Positions 1 to 7,710 of a DNA stretch of 22,042 bases are shown piece by piece. How positions within the stretch are numbered: position 1 is the first letter of the stretch; each line of letters begins with the position of its first letter. A program made the translations under genes and the position numbers. The notes below the pieces were generated by a model. The model was not told the DNA's origin. It did not search any database and saw only the letters and a program-made list of their open reading frames with translations. The stretch lies in IMG/VR virus record IMGVR_UViG_3300025128_000387, positions 1 through 22,042 of that record. One strand, 5' to 3'. This DNA comes from a virus.

Positions 1-1947
1 AACACCAGGAGCAGAGGACGTTCCGTCGTCTCTCGTCACAACCTTCAGCGTCTGGTCGTCAGCGTCGTACGGCAAGACTGCGGTTGTCCGGTCGGTGGCT
101 GCATCGTATGTGCGCGACACCAGGCTAGCTTCTGTGATCCTGCGGTCCAGGTGGCACAGCCAGCCATACTTGGTCACGAGGCCATAGGCGTCCTGCGTCT
201 GCGTGTTCGGGTCGATCTGGCCCTCGCTCGTGTTCACGGACTCCAGGTAGACACCGTCGCTGTGCTGCATCAGGAGGTATAGCGTCTGGTCCACAAAGTA
301 GATCGAGAGGACCTTTGTCCCGGCCATCTGCCAGATTGTCCAGGCGGATTGCAGCTTTGTGGTGCCGGACCAGTAGTACCGGTAGACGAAGATGCGGTTG
401 TCACTGTTCGCCAGCAGTGCCAGCGTCGAACAAGAAGGTGATGCAGTTATGTCTCTGATCGGCCCCGCAATCAGCTTGGGGATGTGCGCTGTGATGCTGG
501 GAGCTCCATCCACGGACTCGATGTCGGCGGGATGGATTTCCCGCACGCTAACAAAGTCGCTCGTTGCTTCGGGGAAGAAGACGACCGCGCCGGCATTCTT
601 TGGCTGAACTTCGACCGCTGTGTTGTACTCCGTCTCTTTCGTGATCGAGAGATGATCGACAGCCAGGGATGGGTCCCAACCCATGTGGAATTGAGCTGTT
701 CGGCTGAACAAGAGAACCCCTCGTTCGACCTGAACTGCGTACTCCAGCTCATGAACCTCGTCGTCTGGCGCCTGGATGTCGATAGGGTCTGAATCAATCG
801 TGGTGAGGGCCGACTCCCGGAAGAAGTTGAAGAACTCGCCGGTGCGGCTCATGACGATGTTGGCGCCGCACAGGATGCCAAGGCGGTTCTCAGCAAAGAA
901 GACGTTGTTCGCCTTCTTACCGACAAAGCTTGGGTCTGGCGTGCTCGTCAGGTCACCGACAGAGCGGGTCGACCAGGTCGCGGCCTCGAACGTGAAGGTT
1001 CCATCGGAATTCCTCACCAGGGTGTGCGGCATGGTGCTCGCAGATAAACCGTCTGTGATCCCTGCGGCTGTGCCTTCTAACCACACCCCGCTGTCGAGGT
1101 TTTGGGTCGAGTCATCCGCTTCAAAGACGACGTAGTAATCGTCAAAGACACTGCTGGGGTCACCCTGCACCTTGCAGCGGTAGCCGTTGGGCGCGATGGT
1201 TGGTAGGTCAATGAAATCCTGAACTCTATCTGTGATCGCCTTGAAGCTGGCCCCAGACTCAGAGTCTTCCACTCGGACATCAAAGGATGCCCCGTCGGTT
1301 CTAAAGAGATGCAGGACATGGCCGGACCTCCGGATGGTGAAGTCCGACCCGATGGATGAAGTAAGAAGCGTGTTGATCTCTTCGGCAATGTTGTCGGTCG
1401 TAATCAGCGATACGTCGGTCGATGACGACGTAAACGAAGCCTTCTCGACACCATCGATGTAGACGACATACTTGTACCCGTAATCACCTCGGCGGACGTT
1501 GAGAAGCGCCTCTGGGGTCCGTGTCGCCGTCGTGCTGGAGCTGGCTGCTACCGATATTGACCGGTTCACGATGAACGTGTGGTCAGCCACGGTCACCGCA
1601 CGGAAGTCTGACTCAGGGTCGGTGGTGTCCAGGTAGCTGAGACCGCCTGGTGCTGTCACAGTCTTTTCTGTTCCATCGCTCAGGTCGAAGACCTTGATAG
1701 CTTCATCCATGATGGCGACGGCGTAGCGTTCGGATGCGTCTCTATCGATCCAGTGGATGTGAGCGCTCGGCAGTGTGCCGGTGTAGCTTTTGGCCGCGAC
1801 GTACTGCGTAGGAGGCCTGCGGCCTAGTCCGTCTACGACGGAGGGGAACGTGTTGTACTCGTACTCTGATTGCGTCGGTTGCCGTATGCTCGCGGGCTGT
1901 TGAGAGATGCCGTTGACCAGGTTTGGAACTGTCTGGTTCGTAGGCAT
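1..1947 (-). CDS. Tail tubular protein B (T7 gp12-like), C-terminus cut by window edge
   Basis: This is the nozzle protein that forms the lower tail tube of podovirus virions. The reading frame is open from the ATG at 1947 to the left edge, giving 649 codons with no stop, so the C-terminus lies outside (T7 gp12 is about 790 residues). The N-terminus reads MPTNQTVPNLVNGISQQP, and the 'NLvnGISQQP..R' pattern followed by a 'GLGRRPPT' stretch is the hallmark start of the gp12 family. The rest is beta-rich and low in cysteine, as expected of a virion protein. The ATG follows the stop of the gp11-like gene with no gap (TAG then ATG), and a GGAGAG ribosome site lies in the end of that gene, so the two are probably translated together. 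Family assignment is firm from the N-terminus and the gene order. Confidence 0.93.
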   Translation of the reverse strand, partial: MPTNQTVPNLVNGISQQPASIRQPTQSEYEYNTFPSVVDGLGRRPPTQYVAAKSYTGTLPSAHIHWIDRDASERYAVAIMDEAIKVFDLSDGTEKTVTAPGGLSYLDTTDPESDFRAVTVADHTFIVNRSISVAASSSTTATRTPEALLNVRRGDYGYKYVVYIDGVEKASFTSSSTDVSLITTDNIAEEINTLLTSSIGSDFTIRRSGHVLHLFRTDGASFDVRVEDSESGASFKAITDRVQDFIDLPTIAPNGYRCKVQGDPSSVFDDYYVVFEADDSTQNLDSGVWLEGTAAGITDGLSASTMPHTLVRNSDGTFTFEAATWSTRSVGDLTSTPDPSFVGKKANNVFFAENRLGILCGANIVMSRTGEFFNFFRESALTTIDSDPIDIQAPDDEVHELEYAVQVERGVLLFSRTAQFHMGWDPSLAVDHLSITKETEYNTAVEVQPKNAGAVVFFPEATSDFVSVREIHPADIESVDGAPSITAHIPKLIAGPIRDITASPSCSTLALLANSDNRIFVYRYYWSGTTKLQSAWTIWQMAGTKVLSIYFVDQTLYLLMQHSDGVYLESVNTSEGQIDPNTQTQDAYGLVTKYGWLCHLDRRITEASLVSRTYDAATDRTTAVLPYDADDQTLKVVTRDDGTSSAPGV

Positions 1948-2529
1948 CTAGCGGACTCTCCGCGTTGCGATCCACTCCATGCCAGGCCCGCTGACCATGT
2001 TGTTCGACGCTCCGTCCTGCATGTCATTGATGAACTCGGCGCGAGATATCTGTTCGTCTCGTGCGGTGAAGCTGTAGTGGTCGTCGTCGCCTATGGTCTG
2101 CTGTTGAAAGACCCTGGCAGCCTTCGTGAAGATGTACTCTCGGGCGCTTTCGGGCATGTCTTCGAAGTCCAGCATCTTGGTCACGTCGGCCTTGATGTTC
2201 CGGTCAAAGACGTATGTGCCGTCCTTGCGGTCGTATAGCCGAGTGCCGCGCCACACAGGGTCCTCAGTGTAGCGCCCTCGTTTGATGACGACCTTCAGTG
2301 TGCTCGAAGGCAGATTGATGAACCCGTCCGCATCAGGAGTGAATTCAAAATCAGGTTCCGTGTTGAAGCGGTAGCCCCTCTTTTGCACCGACCGTGAAGC
2401 TCTATCCAGGGCGCTAACTGCAGTGGCCACGTCGTCGACGTTAGTGCCCTCAAGCGATGACACCGGGGCCTCTTGAATGCTTGCCAGCATGTAGTTCACT
2501 GCATCTAGCTGCGAGGTTGGTGTAGTCAT
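1948..2529 (-). CDS. Tail tubular protein A (T7 gp11-like)
   Basis: A 193-aa protein, close to the 196 residues of T7 gp11, which forms the adaptor ring between the portal and the tail nozzle. The diagnostic N-terminal pattern is visible: 'LDAVNYMLASIQEAPVSSLEG' near residues 8-28, then 'QKRGYRFNTE' near 49-58, and 'DMPESAREYIFTKAARVFQ' near 124-142, each with a direct counterpart in the gp11 family. The ATG at 2529 is preceded by AGGACA about 10 nt upstream. The gene lies between the capsid terminator and the gp12-like gene, the same order as in T7. It abuts the next start codon exactly. Confidence 0.95.
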   Translation of the reverse strand: MTTPTSQLDAVNYMLASIQEAPVSSLEGTNVDDVATAVSALDRASRSVQKRGYRFNTEPDFEFTPDADGFINLPSSTLKVVIKRGRYTEDPVWRGTRLYDRKDGTYVFDRNIKADVTKMLDFEDMPESAREYIFTKAARVFQQQTIGDDDHYSFTARDEQISRAEFINDMQDGASNNMVSGPGMEWIATRRVR

Positions 2530-2564
2530 ATCTATGTCCTGTTTTCCGATGTCGGATGAGGATT

Positions 2565-2601
2565 AAAAAAAAGGGGAAGCCCCTGGGTAGGAGCCTCCCC
2601 T
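2565..2601 (-). terminator. Rho-independent terminator after the capsid gene
   Basis: Read on the minus strand, AGGGGAGGC and GCTTCCCCT form a 9-bp stem with one G-U pair around a 12-nt loop, followed at once by eight T residues. It lies about 20 nt past the capsid stop codon and ahead of the gp11-like gene. T7 carries its late terminator T-phi at the same place, right after gene 10. Partial termination here would keep capsid transcripts more abundant than tail transcripts. Confidence 0.9.
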
Positions 2602-2620
2602 AGATCAAAGCTCTTGGTGA

Positions 2621-3577
2621 TTAGGACGAGGTAACGCTGACAGCGCTCTCCGGGCGGAGAATACCGTGGCCCAGAGCGTAACGCGCAACAATGAGTGTGC
2701 CCTGCCACATGGCGCGGACTTCGTCGCTGGTCATCTGCACCGACAGATCGAGAAGCTTAACCGTGCCGACCGCCGAGCTGTGCATCGCGAGGGCCGTCAC
2801 GTTCGAGAAGTCTGCCAGGTACGTATTGTTCTGGCCCGTCGCCGAGTCACCACTCATGTCCGTAGTAGGCAGGTGGTTGGTCTTCACGACTTCGAGGTCC
2901 GCAACCCAGGGAACCTGAGCGCGGGCAATCGAGCCCATGCCACCGATTTCTGCGTTCAGGACATTCGATGTCTGACCCAGGAGGTGGTACTGGGCGGGCT
3001 TCACGAACGCATAGCGCTCGGTCGCCGGTACGTCATGCTCATCCATAGCCTGGGCGGCGTCGAAGAGCGCACCCTGCATGACGGAGCCGTCAGTGCCTGC
3101 GGTGGCAGCGACAACTGCCGTACCTGCGTGCGCACCCGTGATGTTTGCCGCTGCACGCGAAGCCAGGACGCCTACCTGGAGAACATTCTCATCCAACTTG
3201 TAGGACAGCGCGCGACCCACTTCAGCCGAGTAAATGCGGCGCACATCAAAGTGATTCTTCGCGTCGTCGAGATCGGCGATGAATGCCGAACTGACAAGCA
3301 GGTCATCGATATTGATCACCCGCTCGTTGTGCCGGATTTGATCACCGATGATCTGGTTGCCTGGCGTGTGGTAAGCCGCAGTGGCTTGCCATGTACTCGG
3401 GAATGATGCCGACTTACCTGATTCGATTGTACGAACGGTATGTCGGCCCATGGTCGTGTTGACTTCCTCGAAGGCTTCGAGAACGTCACCGGCGAACACC
3501 TGAAGAAAGAGTGCGTCATCAGCGCCTGTGGCATTCGCCTGGCCCAGGTTGCTGACGGTCATATTTGGGGCTGCCAT
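2621..3577 (-). CDS. Major capsid protein (T7 gp10A-like)
   Basis: A 318-aa HK97-fold-type capsid protein of T7-like podoviruses, somewhat shorter than T7 gp10A (345 aa). Support comes from the N-terminal 'ALFLQVFAGDVLEAFE' (about residues 22-37) followed by a 'GKSASFPSTW' motif (about 54-63). A 'DDLLVSSAFIADLDD' stretch (about 91-105) and a Ser/Val-rich C-terminus 'SAVSVTSS' are also visible. The ATG at 3577 has GGAG 9 nt upstream. It follows the scaffold gene and is followed by a strong terminator, the classical gene 9 - gene 10 - terminator arrangement. No slippery site or second reading frame for a gp10B-type extension is evident at the 3' end. A 280-nt gene-free leader precedes it, fitting a strong late promoter. 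Confidence 0.94.
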   Translation of the reverse strand: MAAPNMTVSNLGQANATGADDALFLQVFAGDVLEAFEEVNTTMGRHTVRTIESGKSASFPSTWQATAAYHTPGNQIIGDQIRHNERVINIDDLLVSSAFIADLDDAKNHFDVRRIYSAEVGRALSYKLDENVLQVGVLASRAAANITGAHAGTAVVAATAGTDGSVMQGALFDAAQAMDEHDVPATERYAFVKPAQYHLLGQTSNVLNAEIGGMGSIARAQVPWVADLEVVKTNHLPTTDMSGDSATGQNNTYLADFSNVTALAMHSSAVGTVKLLDLSVQMTSDEVRAMWQGTLIVARYALGHGILRPESAVSVTSS

Positions 3578-3857
3578 GGTGGCTACTCCATTGTCTTGTT
3601 GATATTTGAAGGATGGTTGTGCTCCAGCCCTCGAACATCAGCGCAATTCCGAGTTATCCGGTGCCTCAGCGATGGGCTCATACATGCTTGCTGTTCTCGG
3701 TTGGGCAAGTCACCGCCGTGATAGGCAAGTGTGACTAGCTTCAAATATCATCACCAAACGGGGCGACAGGGGCAGGGAGAAGGCCCACGCACTATCTCGA
3801 CCCACCCCTGCCACCGAACCCTGGGCCGCTCCACAGTGGAACAGCGCAGGGGGTCAC
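3578..3857 (-). promoter_or_regulatory. Capsid upstream region with an 11-bp inverted repeat
   Basis: This 280-nt gap between the scaffold stop and the capsid start has no supported gene. In T7 the main late promoter lies at this position, so a phage promoter is expected here, but I cannot name its sequence. Two exact 11-nt inverted arms, GATATTTGAAG at 3601-3611 and CTTCAAATATC at 3739-3749, bracket a 127-nt core. The core holds a repeated GGCAAGT motif and a small TCAC-GTGA hairpin. A GGCAGGG/CCCTGCC inverted pair lies nearer the scaffold stop but lacks a T run. Confidence 0.45.
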
Positions 3858-4706
3858 TTAAAGATTGCTGCGGCTCAACTTTGCATCGACCTCAGCACGG
3901 TAAGCGGGGTCAACGTGGTACCGCTTCTTCCCGTTGGATGTTCGCTCACTACGAGCGTCCATGACCTCTCGCCAACTGTTGAAGTTGGTTGTGGTCGTGT
4001 TCGCGCTCGTGTCCCGAATCATTCCAGCCTCTGCCGCGTTCATCTCGTTGTATTTCGCGGCGAGCCATTCAGCACCAGCACGAGCCTTAGGGATTGAGCC
4101 CGACGATACCTGCTCATTGTAGAAGTTCAGGTCTTCTTCGCTGAGATTGCCTGCAGCCCAGTTCAACTTCTCGGCTGTCGACTGCTCACCCCCGAGGACC
4201 CTCTGGCACTCAGCGACCAGCCGTTCGGCTTCAATATCAGCGAGCTGCGTTAGCGCACGGTTACCCTCGATGTACCGGTCGACCGTTGCTCGATCAAAGC
4301 CTGCTCCTTCCAACTTGTCGTACGACGCATCGGATAGCTGTCCGTCTTTGTCAAACTCCGCCTGAAGCGCCGGGACGTCTACTCCAGCACTCGTGAGAGC
4401 GGCCTTTGCAGCTTCGCCAGTCTCAGTGTCAGCATCAGAGTTAGCGCCCATCTTCGACGAAAGCTCGCGGTAACTTTCAGCCAGTTTGGCTGCTGTGGCG
4501 TCGGCATCAAATGTGCCATCGTCACGGACGACTCTGAATTTCTCATCAGCCCATTCTGGGATTACCGGACCCTCAGAAGAATTGCTATCGCTCCCACCGT
4601 CAGGAGAGCTGGCAGTAGCAGCATCAGGGTCAGTGTCAGAACTAACATCGCCAGGCGCGAGAGGGCCTGTCGGGCCTTCTGAAACGGCTGTTGTCTTGAC
4701 CTCCAT
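3858..4706 (-). CDS. Capsid assembly / scaffolding protein (T7 gp9-like)
   Basis: A 282-aa, very acidic, Ser/Asp/Glu-rich protein placed directly before the capsid gene, as scaffold genes are. The first 45 residues are low-complexity and disordered-looking. They are followed by 'PEWADEKFRVVRDDGTFDAD' (about 50-69), typical of podovirus scaffolds ('PEKF' region followed by a lysine/leucine helix 'KLAESYRELSSK'). The last third is helical, and the C-terminus is basic ('GKKRYHVDPAYRAEVDAKL'), which suits binding to the inner capsid surface. It is not expected in the mature virion. The ATG at 4706 is 2 nt past the stop of the preceding small gene, with AAGAGGT as ribosome site. Confidence 0.88.
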   Translation of the reverse strand: MEVKTTAVSEGPTGPLAPGDVSSDTDPDAATASSPDGGSDSNSSEGPVIPEWADEKFRVVRDDGTFDADATAAKLAESYRELSSKMGANSDADTETGEAAKAALTSAGVDVPALQAEFDKDGQLSDASYDKLEGAGFDRATVDRYIEGNRALTQLADIEAERLVAECQRVLGGEQSTAEKLNWAAGNLSEEDLNFYNEQVSSGSIPKARAGAEWLAAKYNEMNAAEAGMIRDTSANTTTTNFNSWREVMDARSERTSNGKKRYHVDPAYRAEVDAKLSRSNL

Positions 4707-4708
4707 TC

Positions 4709-4966
4709 TCAGAACCTCTTGATGATGTTGCCATTGAGCGTCCGCTCCCCATCGACATCAGGGGATGAGCTTAGAGTTGGCTTTCGCCTTCCCTTTCCTT
4801 TGCCCTTCTTCGCTGTCTTTGCAGCAACCTTATTGATGCTCGCAGCGTTGCGCGATTTAGCGACGGCCTCCAGATCGCCATTGAAGTTGGAAGTCGAAGT
4901 TGCAGCGTAAGGTTGTCCGCTAGTGGATGCCTCTGAAAGAAGATCAATCTCAGGCCTGCCTATCAT
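4709..4966 (-). CDS. Small basic hypothetical protein between portal and scaffold genes
   Basis: An 85-aa protein not recognised by sequence. It has a polar first half, then a strongly basic patch 'KTAKKGKGKGRRKPT' (about residues 50-64) and a basic C-terminus 'NIIKRF'. The ATG at 4966 carries a near-ideal ribosome site (AAAGGAG, 6 nt spacing), and the gene ends 2 nt before the scaffold start, so it is almost surely translated. A small gene between portal and scaffold is common in marine T7-like phages. A virion-associated or DNA-binding role would fit the charge but is inference. Confidence 0.75.
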   Translation of the reverse strand: MIGRPEIDLLSEASTSGQPYAATSTSNFNGDLEAVAKSRNAASINKVAAKTAKKGKGKGRRKPTLSSSPDVDGERTLNGNIIKRF

Positions 4967-4989
4967 TGTGGGCTCCTTTGGTTGTGGGA

Positions 4990-6549
4990 CTATTCAGGAG
5001 TTTGTCGGGCAGCCACCGCACCCTTCGTGAGCTCCTGGGCTACTCCTGGGGCAGACGCTGCAGCGGCTTGAGCGATCTGAGCCTGCTGCGCCTCCATCTG
5101 AAGTTGCTGTTGGGTCTTGAACAGGCCGCTTAGATCAGCGCCGAGGGCTGCCCCGTACCGGGAAACGATCACATCGAAGTTTGCTCTCGATGCGACCGAC
5201 TCGGCCCCGAAGACCTGTGCCATCCCGAGCATGACCCGTTCAACTTTGCGCAGGTCCTGACCCCGACCAAGAGCTTCGAGTCCGGTGATGATCACAGGCT
5301 CAATACCTAAGCTCGGGAGCTTCGGGAGGCCTGCTATCGTGTCCATCTTCCGCTTGATATACGGGAGCTGGAATTCCTGAGCCAACAGGCTGAACAGGCC
5401 GCCAAGACCGTCGTCGATCTCGCCAGCCATGTAGCGTATCTCTTCAGCGGTTACTCGCTCAGCATCCCTCTGGATCGACGTGCGCATCAGGAAGGCTTCT
5501 TCAAGTCGACTCTCGATGGCATCCGCTGTGGCGCGTGCCACGGAAAAGTCCCCGGTCTTGTCCATGCGCAGGACTGACACGTCTGTGCTCGATCCTGTGA
5601 CGAACTCAAGGTTCTCAGCCGTGGTCAGGTCCTCGATCTCGGTGATCGAGTTCGGGTCCACCATAAACAACGTCTTGGCCGCAGCCGCGCTGGACTCGAC
5701 GATTGCTCGCGTCAGTCCTTCTAGCGATAGCAAATCACCATAGAACTCTTCGACGTAGCTTCGACCGTATGACTGGCCGCTGACCTTGGCGAAGCGCAGG
5801 GCAATGAACGGTGAGCTTTCAGGCTTGTACTTACCCTCTGACCCTGGGACCACACCGCCAGCAACTTCCTGTCGTGAATGCAGCCAGTTGCCGTCGCGCC
5901 ATACGCGCGTGTAGAGCTCGACCTCTCGGTCCTTGCCGCTGTCAGCGCTGGCTTTCTTCAATCGAGGTGTGATCTTCTCGACGAAGTCATCAGGGAGTGA
6001 CTGCAAACTGGCAGTCTCTTTGATGATTAGCTCCAGAAGGGTGCCCTTGCGATCACGGCGGCACACGTAGCTGTCCAGGTGATAGACGCGCGTGTCTTCC
6101 TTGAAGATCGTCAGGAGGACATTGCCTTCATTGAGCAGGTGTAAGAACGCCTCATTGATATCTGATCGATCACCACCAGACTCGACAGCGCTCTGAACCT
6201 GCCTCTCAACTTTGGCCAGGGTGCGATCTAAATCTGTGCGGAATGTCTCTCCGCCTGGCCGACTCTCGATCTCTTTGATCTCATCCTCAAGGCTTGCAGG
6301 GACCGTGAGGCGGAAGAACGGGTCGTTCGGAGGCATGAGAGTCAGAAGCAGCGAACTCGCCAGGTTCTTGATACCCTTGGCTCCGACAGACTGATAAGGG
6401 CTGTGGAAGTAGCTCGATCCTGTGTTCCCCTCCGGGGGCATCAGGCTTGGTATGGTGAGCTTCGAGCAGTCTCGTGCGCGCGTCAGGAACGGCTCACGGT
6501 CTGGCTCAAGACGGCTGTAGCGCTGCTCCGCGGTGCCTTGGTTCAGCAT
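4990..6549 (-). CDS. Portal / head-tail connector protein (T7 gp8-like)
   Basis: A 519-aa protein, close to T7 gp8 (536 aa). The portal forms the 12-subunit ring through which DNA enters and leaves the head. Visible family features: 'RYSRLEPDREPFLTRARDCSKLTIPSLMP' near the N-terminus, then 'SVGAKGIKNLASSLLLTLMPPNDPFFRL' (about 52-79) and 'RDAERVTAEEIRYMAGEIDDGLGGLFSLLAQEF' (about 360-390). These three blocks are characteristic of podovirus connectors. A Gln/Ala-rich C-terminal segment ('QQQLQMEAQQAQIAQAAAASAPG') precedes the end. The ATG at 6549 has AGGGG 8 nt upstream, inside the end of the preceding small gene. Confidence 0.95.
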   Translation of the reverse strand: MLNQGTAEQRYSRLEPDREPFLTRARDCSKLTIPSLMPPEGNTGSSYFHSPYQSVGAKGIKNLASSLLLTLMPPNDPFFRLTVPASLEDEIKEIESRPGGETFRTDLDRTLAKVERQVQSAVESGGDRSDINEAFLHLLNEGNVLLTIFKEDTRVYHLDSYVCRRDRKGTLLELIIKETASLQSLPDDFVEKITPRLKKASADSGKDREVELYTRVWRDGNWLHSRQEVAGGVVPGSEGKYKPESSPFIALRFAKVSGQSYGRSYVEEFYGDLLSLEGLTRAIVESSAAAAKTLFMVDPNSITEIEDLTTAENLEFVTGSSTDVSVLRMDKTGDFSVARATADAIESRLEEAFLMRTSIQRDAERVTAEEIRYMAGEIDDGLGGLFSLLAQEFQLPYIKRKMDTIAGLPKLPSLGIEPVIITGLEALGRGQDLRKVERVMLGMAQVFGAESVASRANFDVIVSRYGAALGADLSGLFKTQQQLQMEAQQAQIAQAAAASAPGVAQELTKGAVAARQTPE

Positions 6550-6552
6550 TGA

Positions 6553-6789
6553 TTAGGCCCCTGGCAGGTTGAGACCTGAGCCGCCTGGAGAGGGCGTCTT
6601 AAGATCAACGATGAGGGACTGAATGCCTGTCCTGCGCCGTGCAGCCGCATCATCCTTGTTTGTCGCGGCTAGTTTGCCTTCATCACCGATGATTGGCGCA
6701 GCCTGTGATTTCTCAGCCTTAGGAGCTGGCGGTCTTGGCTGCTGTACGATTACTGGGGGAGGCGCTGGCACATCTGGGGCTAAGCACAT
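6553..6789 (-). CDS. Small proline-rich protein upstream of the portal
   Basis: A 78-aa protein with a Pro-rich N-terminus (residues 6-23) and a C-terminal 'LIVDLKTPSPGGSGLNLPGA'. Short proteins ending in a similar 'LRI/LIV..GGSGLNIP' motif sit next to the portal gene in many T7-like phages; I recall this from the family and cannot test it here. Function is unknown. The ATG at 6789 follows AGAGGA, which overlaps the stop of the upstream gene, and the gene ends 3 nt before the portal start, so it belongs to the same translational run. Confidence 0.7.
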   Translation of the reverse strand: MCLAPDVPAPPPVIVQQPRPPAPKAEKSQAAPIIGDEGKLAATNKDDAAARRRTGIQSLIVDLKTPSPGGSGLNLPGA

Positions 6790-6801
6790 AGTCTCGTTCC
6801 T

Positions 6802-7053
6802 CTAGCGTAGCAGGCCGAGCGGGAGGGTTGACTCACCGGATCGGGCTGCCGCTGATTGCTGGTCAAATCTGTGGCGCAGGAAATCGATAACGTCGCGTTG
6901 TCCTGCGGCACGAAGCATGTCTTCGTAGGTTGTTCCAGGCAGTGGATTTCGAAGAGGGAATGCTCCCTCCATCGCATCCATCAGGTCCTCAGGTATCAGA
7001 GGGAAATTCTGCTGGTGTTGGACAGCTTTTTTGCTTTTCAATTGGCCTCTCAT
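6802..7053 (-). CDS. Conserved small podovirus protein (unknown function)
   Basis: An 83-aa protein with a core 'PEDLMDAMEGAFPLRNP' (about 21-37) followed by 'YEDMLRAAGQRDVIDFLRHRFDQ' (about 43-65). This resembles the small proteins with a 'LLDALE..FP.R.P.....E.W..AGQRSVVRFL' pattern that precede the portal in marine T7-like phages, recalled from the family rather than searched. The role is unknown. The ATG at 7053 has only a weak GGAC upstream, unlike its neighbours, and it is the first gene after a 333-nt gap, so it probably begins a transcript or follows a processed 5' end. Confidence 0.72.
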   Translation of the reverse strand: MRGQLKSKKAVQHQQNFPLIPEDLMDAMEGAFPLRNPLPGTTYEDMLRAAGQRDVIDFLRHRFDQQSAAARSGESTLPLGLLR

Positions 7054-7386
7054 TAAGAGTCCAGGCGATGGCTCAGGTCATCCTTGTGGGTGCCCTCGCG
7101 GATGCCCTCGTGGATCGTGAGCGTGCGAGGGGATTGCCGTTGAGTGTGTTTGCACACGTCTGGGAAAACCTGAGCCTCGCCAGTCCACCGACAGCGATGG
7201 GAGCTTCGCTTCGGTGGTAGGGGGTAAATACGCTAATGTCGTCATAAATGCATTTAGAGGCCCGCTGGTGCGTTTTACCTCTTTTCTGGTACAAGGGTAC
7301 TATTGAGGTCCTTAGAGTGCACTCAGCGAGCTTTACAATGCAATGTTGCAAGGACAATAGCTCTCAAGTGGGCCTTATTCGCCGTG
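7054..7386 (-). promoter_or_regulatory. Gene-free region before the structural genes, rich in palindromes
   Basis: No convincing gene fits these 333 nt; the only minus-strand frame of size starts at TTG with no ribosome site. The region holds a strong hairpin (7185-7217), a perfect 12-bp palindrome TAAATGCATTTA (7245-7256), a perfect 10-bp palindrome GAGTGCACTC (7315-7324) and a GTAC-AAGG-GTAC inverted pair between them. It lies at the border between DNA-metabolism and virion genes, where T7-like phages place class III promoters and RNase III sites. I cannot identify a specific promoter. Confidence 0.4.
7185..7217. repeat. Strong hairpin, 12-bp interrupted stem
   Basis: CCACCGA and TCGGTGG form the outer stem; after a one-base bulge, AGCGA and TCGCT form the inner stem around the loop TGGGAGCT. 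No T run follows on either strand, so it is not a standard terminator. A transcript-processing site or RNA-stability element before the structural genes is a reasonable guess. Confidence 0.6.
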
Positions 7387-7710
7387 TCAGCGGAGCTCTT
7401 TAGGCCATACAGCGCCGGAAATGTTGCAGACAGGCCACCTCAATTTGATCGCCCAGGGGCCTATCCAGAGCTCACGCACGCGGCGCTGTCGTGAATTGAA
7501 GCGGTATACCTGAACAAATGAGAATTGTTCGTCCTGACCAACAAGAAGCCCGCCGGCAGCCTTTTCTGTATCGGACGCAACGTCATCGCTGTTGAGGCTG
7601 TGGCGCTCGCAAGACACTCTTGTTTGTGTGAGGAAAAGACGAACACATTCAGCGCGAGCAATCAGATACTTGATCGCAGTAGATACGGTTTTCAGGACAT
7701 CCTTAAACAC
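7387..7710 (-). CDS. Hypothetical 107-aa protein, GTG start
   Basis: Not recognised. The choice of frame rests on translation signals: the minus strand shows GGGGAGGA, five bases, then GTG at 7710, and the GTG overlaps the TAA of the DUF3310 gene by 8 nt, which is typical of coupled phage genes. The N-terminal 30 residues (starting MFKDVLKTVSTAIKYLIARA) look amphipathic helical, with several cysteines and hydrophobic residues but no clear membrane span. The second half is basic and rich in Arg and Trp. It is the last gene before the 333-nt regulatory gap. T7 has small accessory genes in the equivalent position after gene 6, so a virion or host-interaction role is possible but unproven. Confidence 0.62.
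   Translation of the reverse strand: MFKDVLKTVSTAIKYLIARAECVRLFLTQTRVSCERHSLNSDDVASDTEKAAGGLLVGQDEQFSFVQVYRFNSRQRRVRELWIGPWAIKLRWPVCNISGAVWPKELR

Noticed and set aside
3668-7201. Shared 10-mer CCCATCGCTG in the capsid leader and in the hairpin before the structural genes (minus strand)
   Set aside because: A single 10-nt match between two gaps of about 300 nt is near the level expected by chance, and flanking bases do not match.
7068-7220. Plus-strand 50-residue frame in the same gap
   Set aside because: No good ribosome site, and it would be the only plus-strand gene in the window.
7270-7325. T7-like promoter look-alike (GACCTCAATAGTACC on the minus strand)
   Set aside because: Only loosely resembles the T7 consensus, and no second clear copy was found ahead of the capsid or RNA polymerase genes, so the phage promoter remains unidentified.
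7073-7357. Minus-strand 94-residue frame in the gap before the structural genes
   Set aside because: Starts at TTG without a ribosome site, has an irregular composition with a Ser/Thr/Arg-rich end, and covers the strong hairpin and palindromes.
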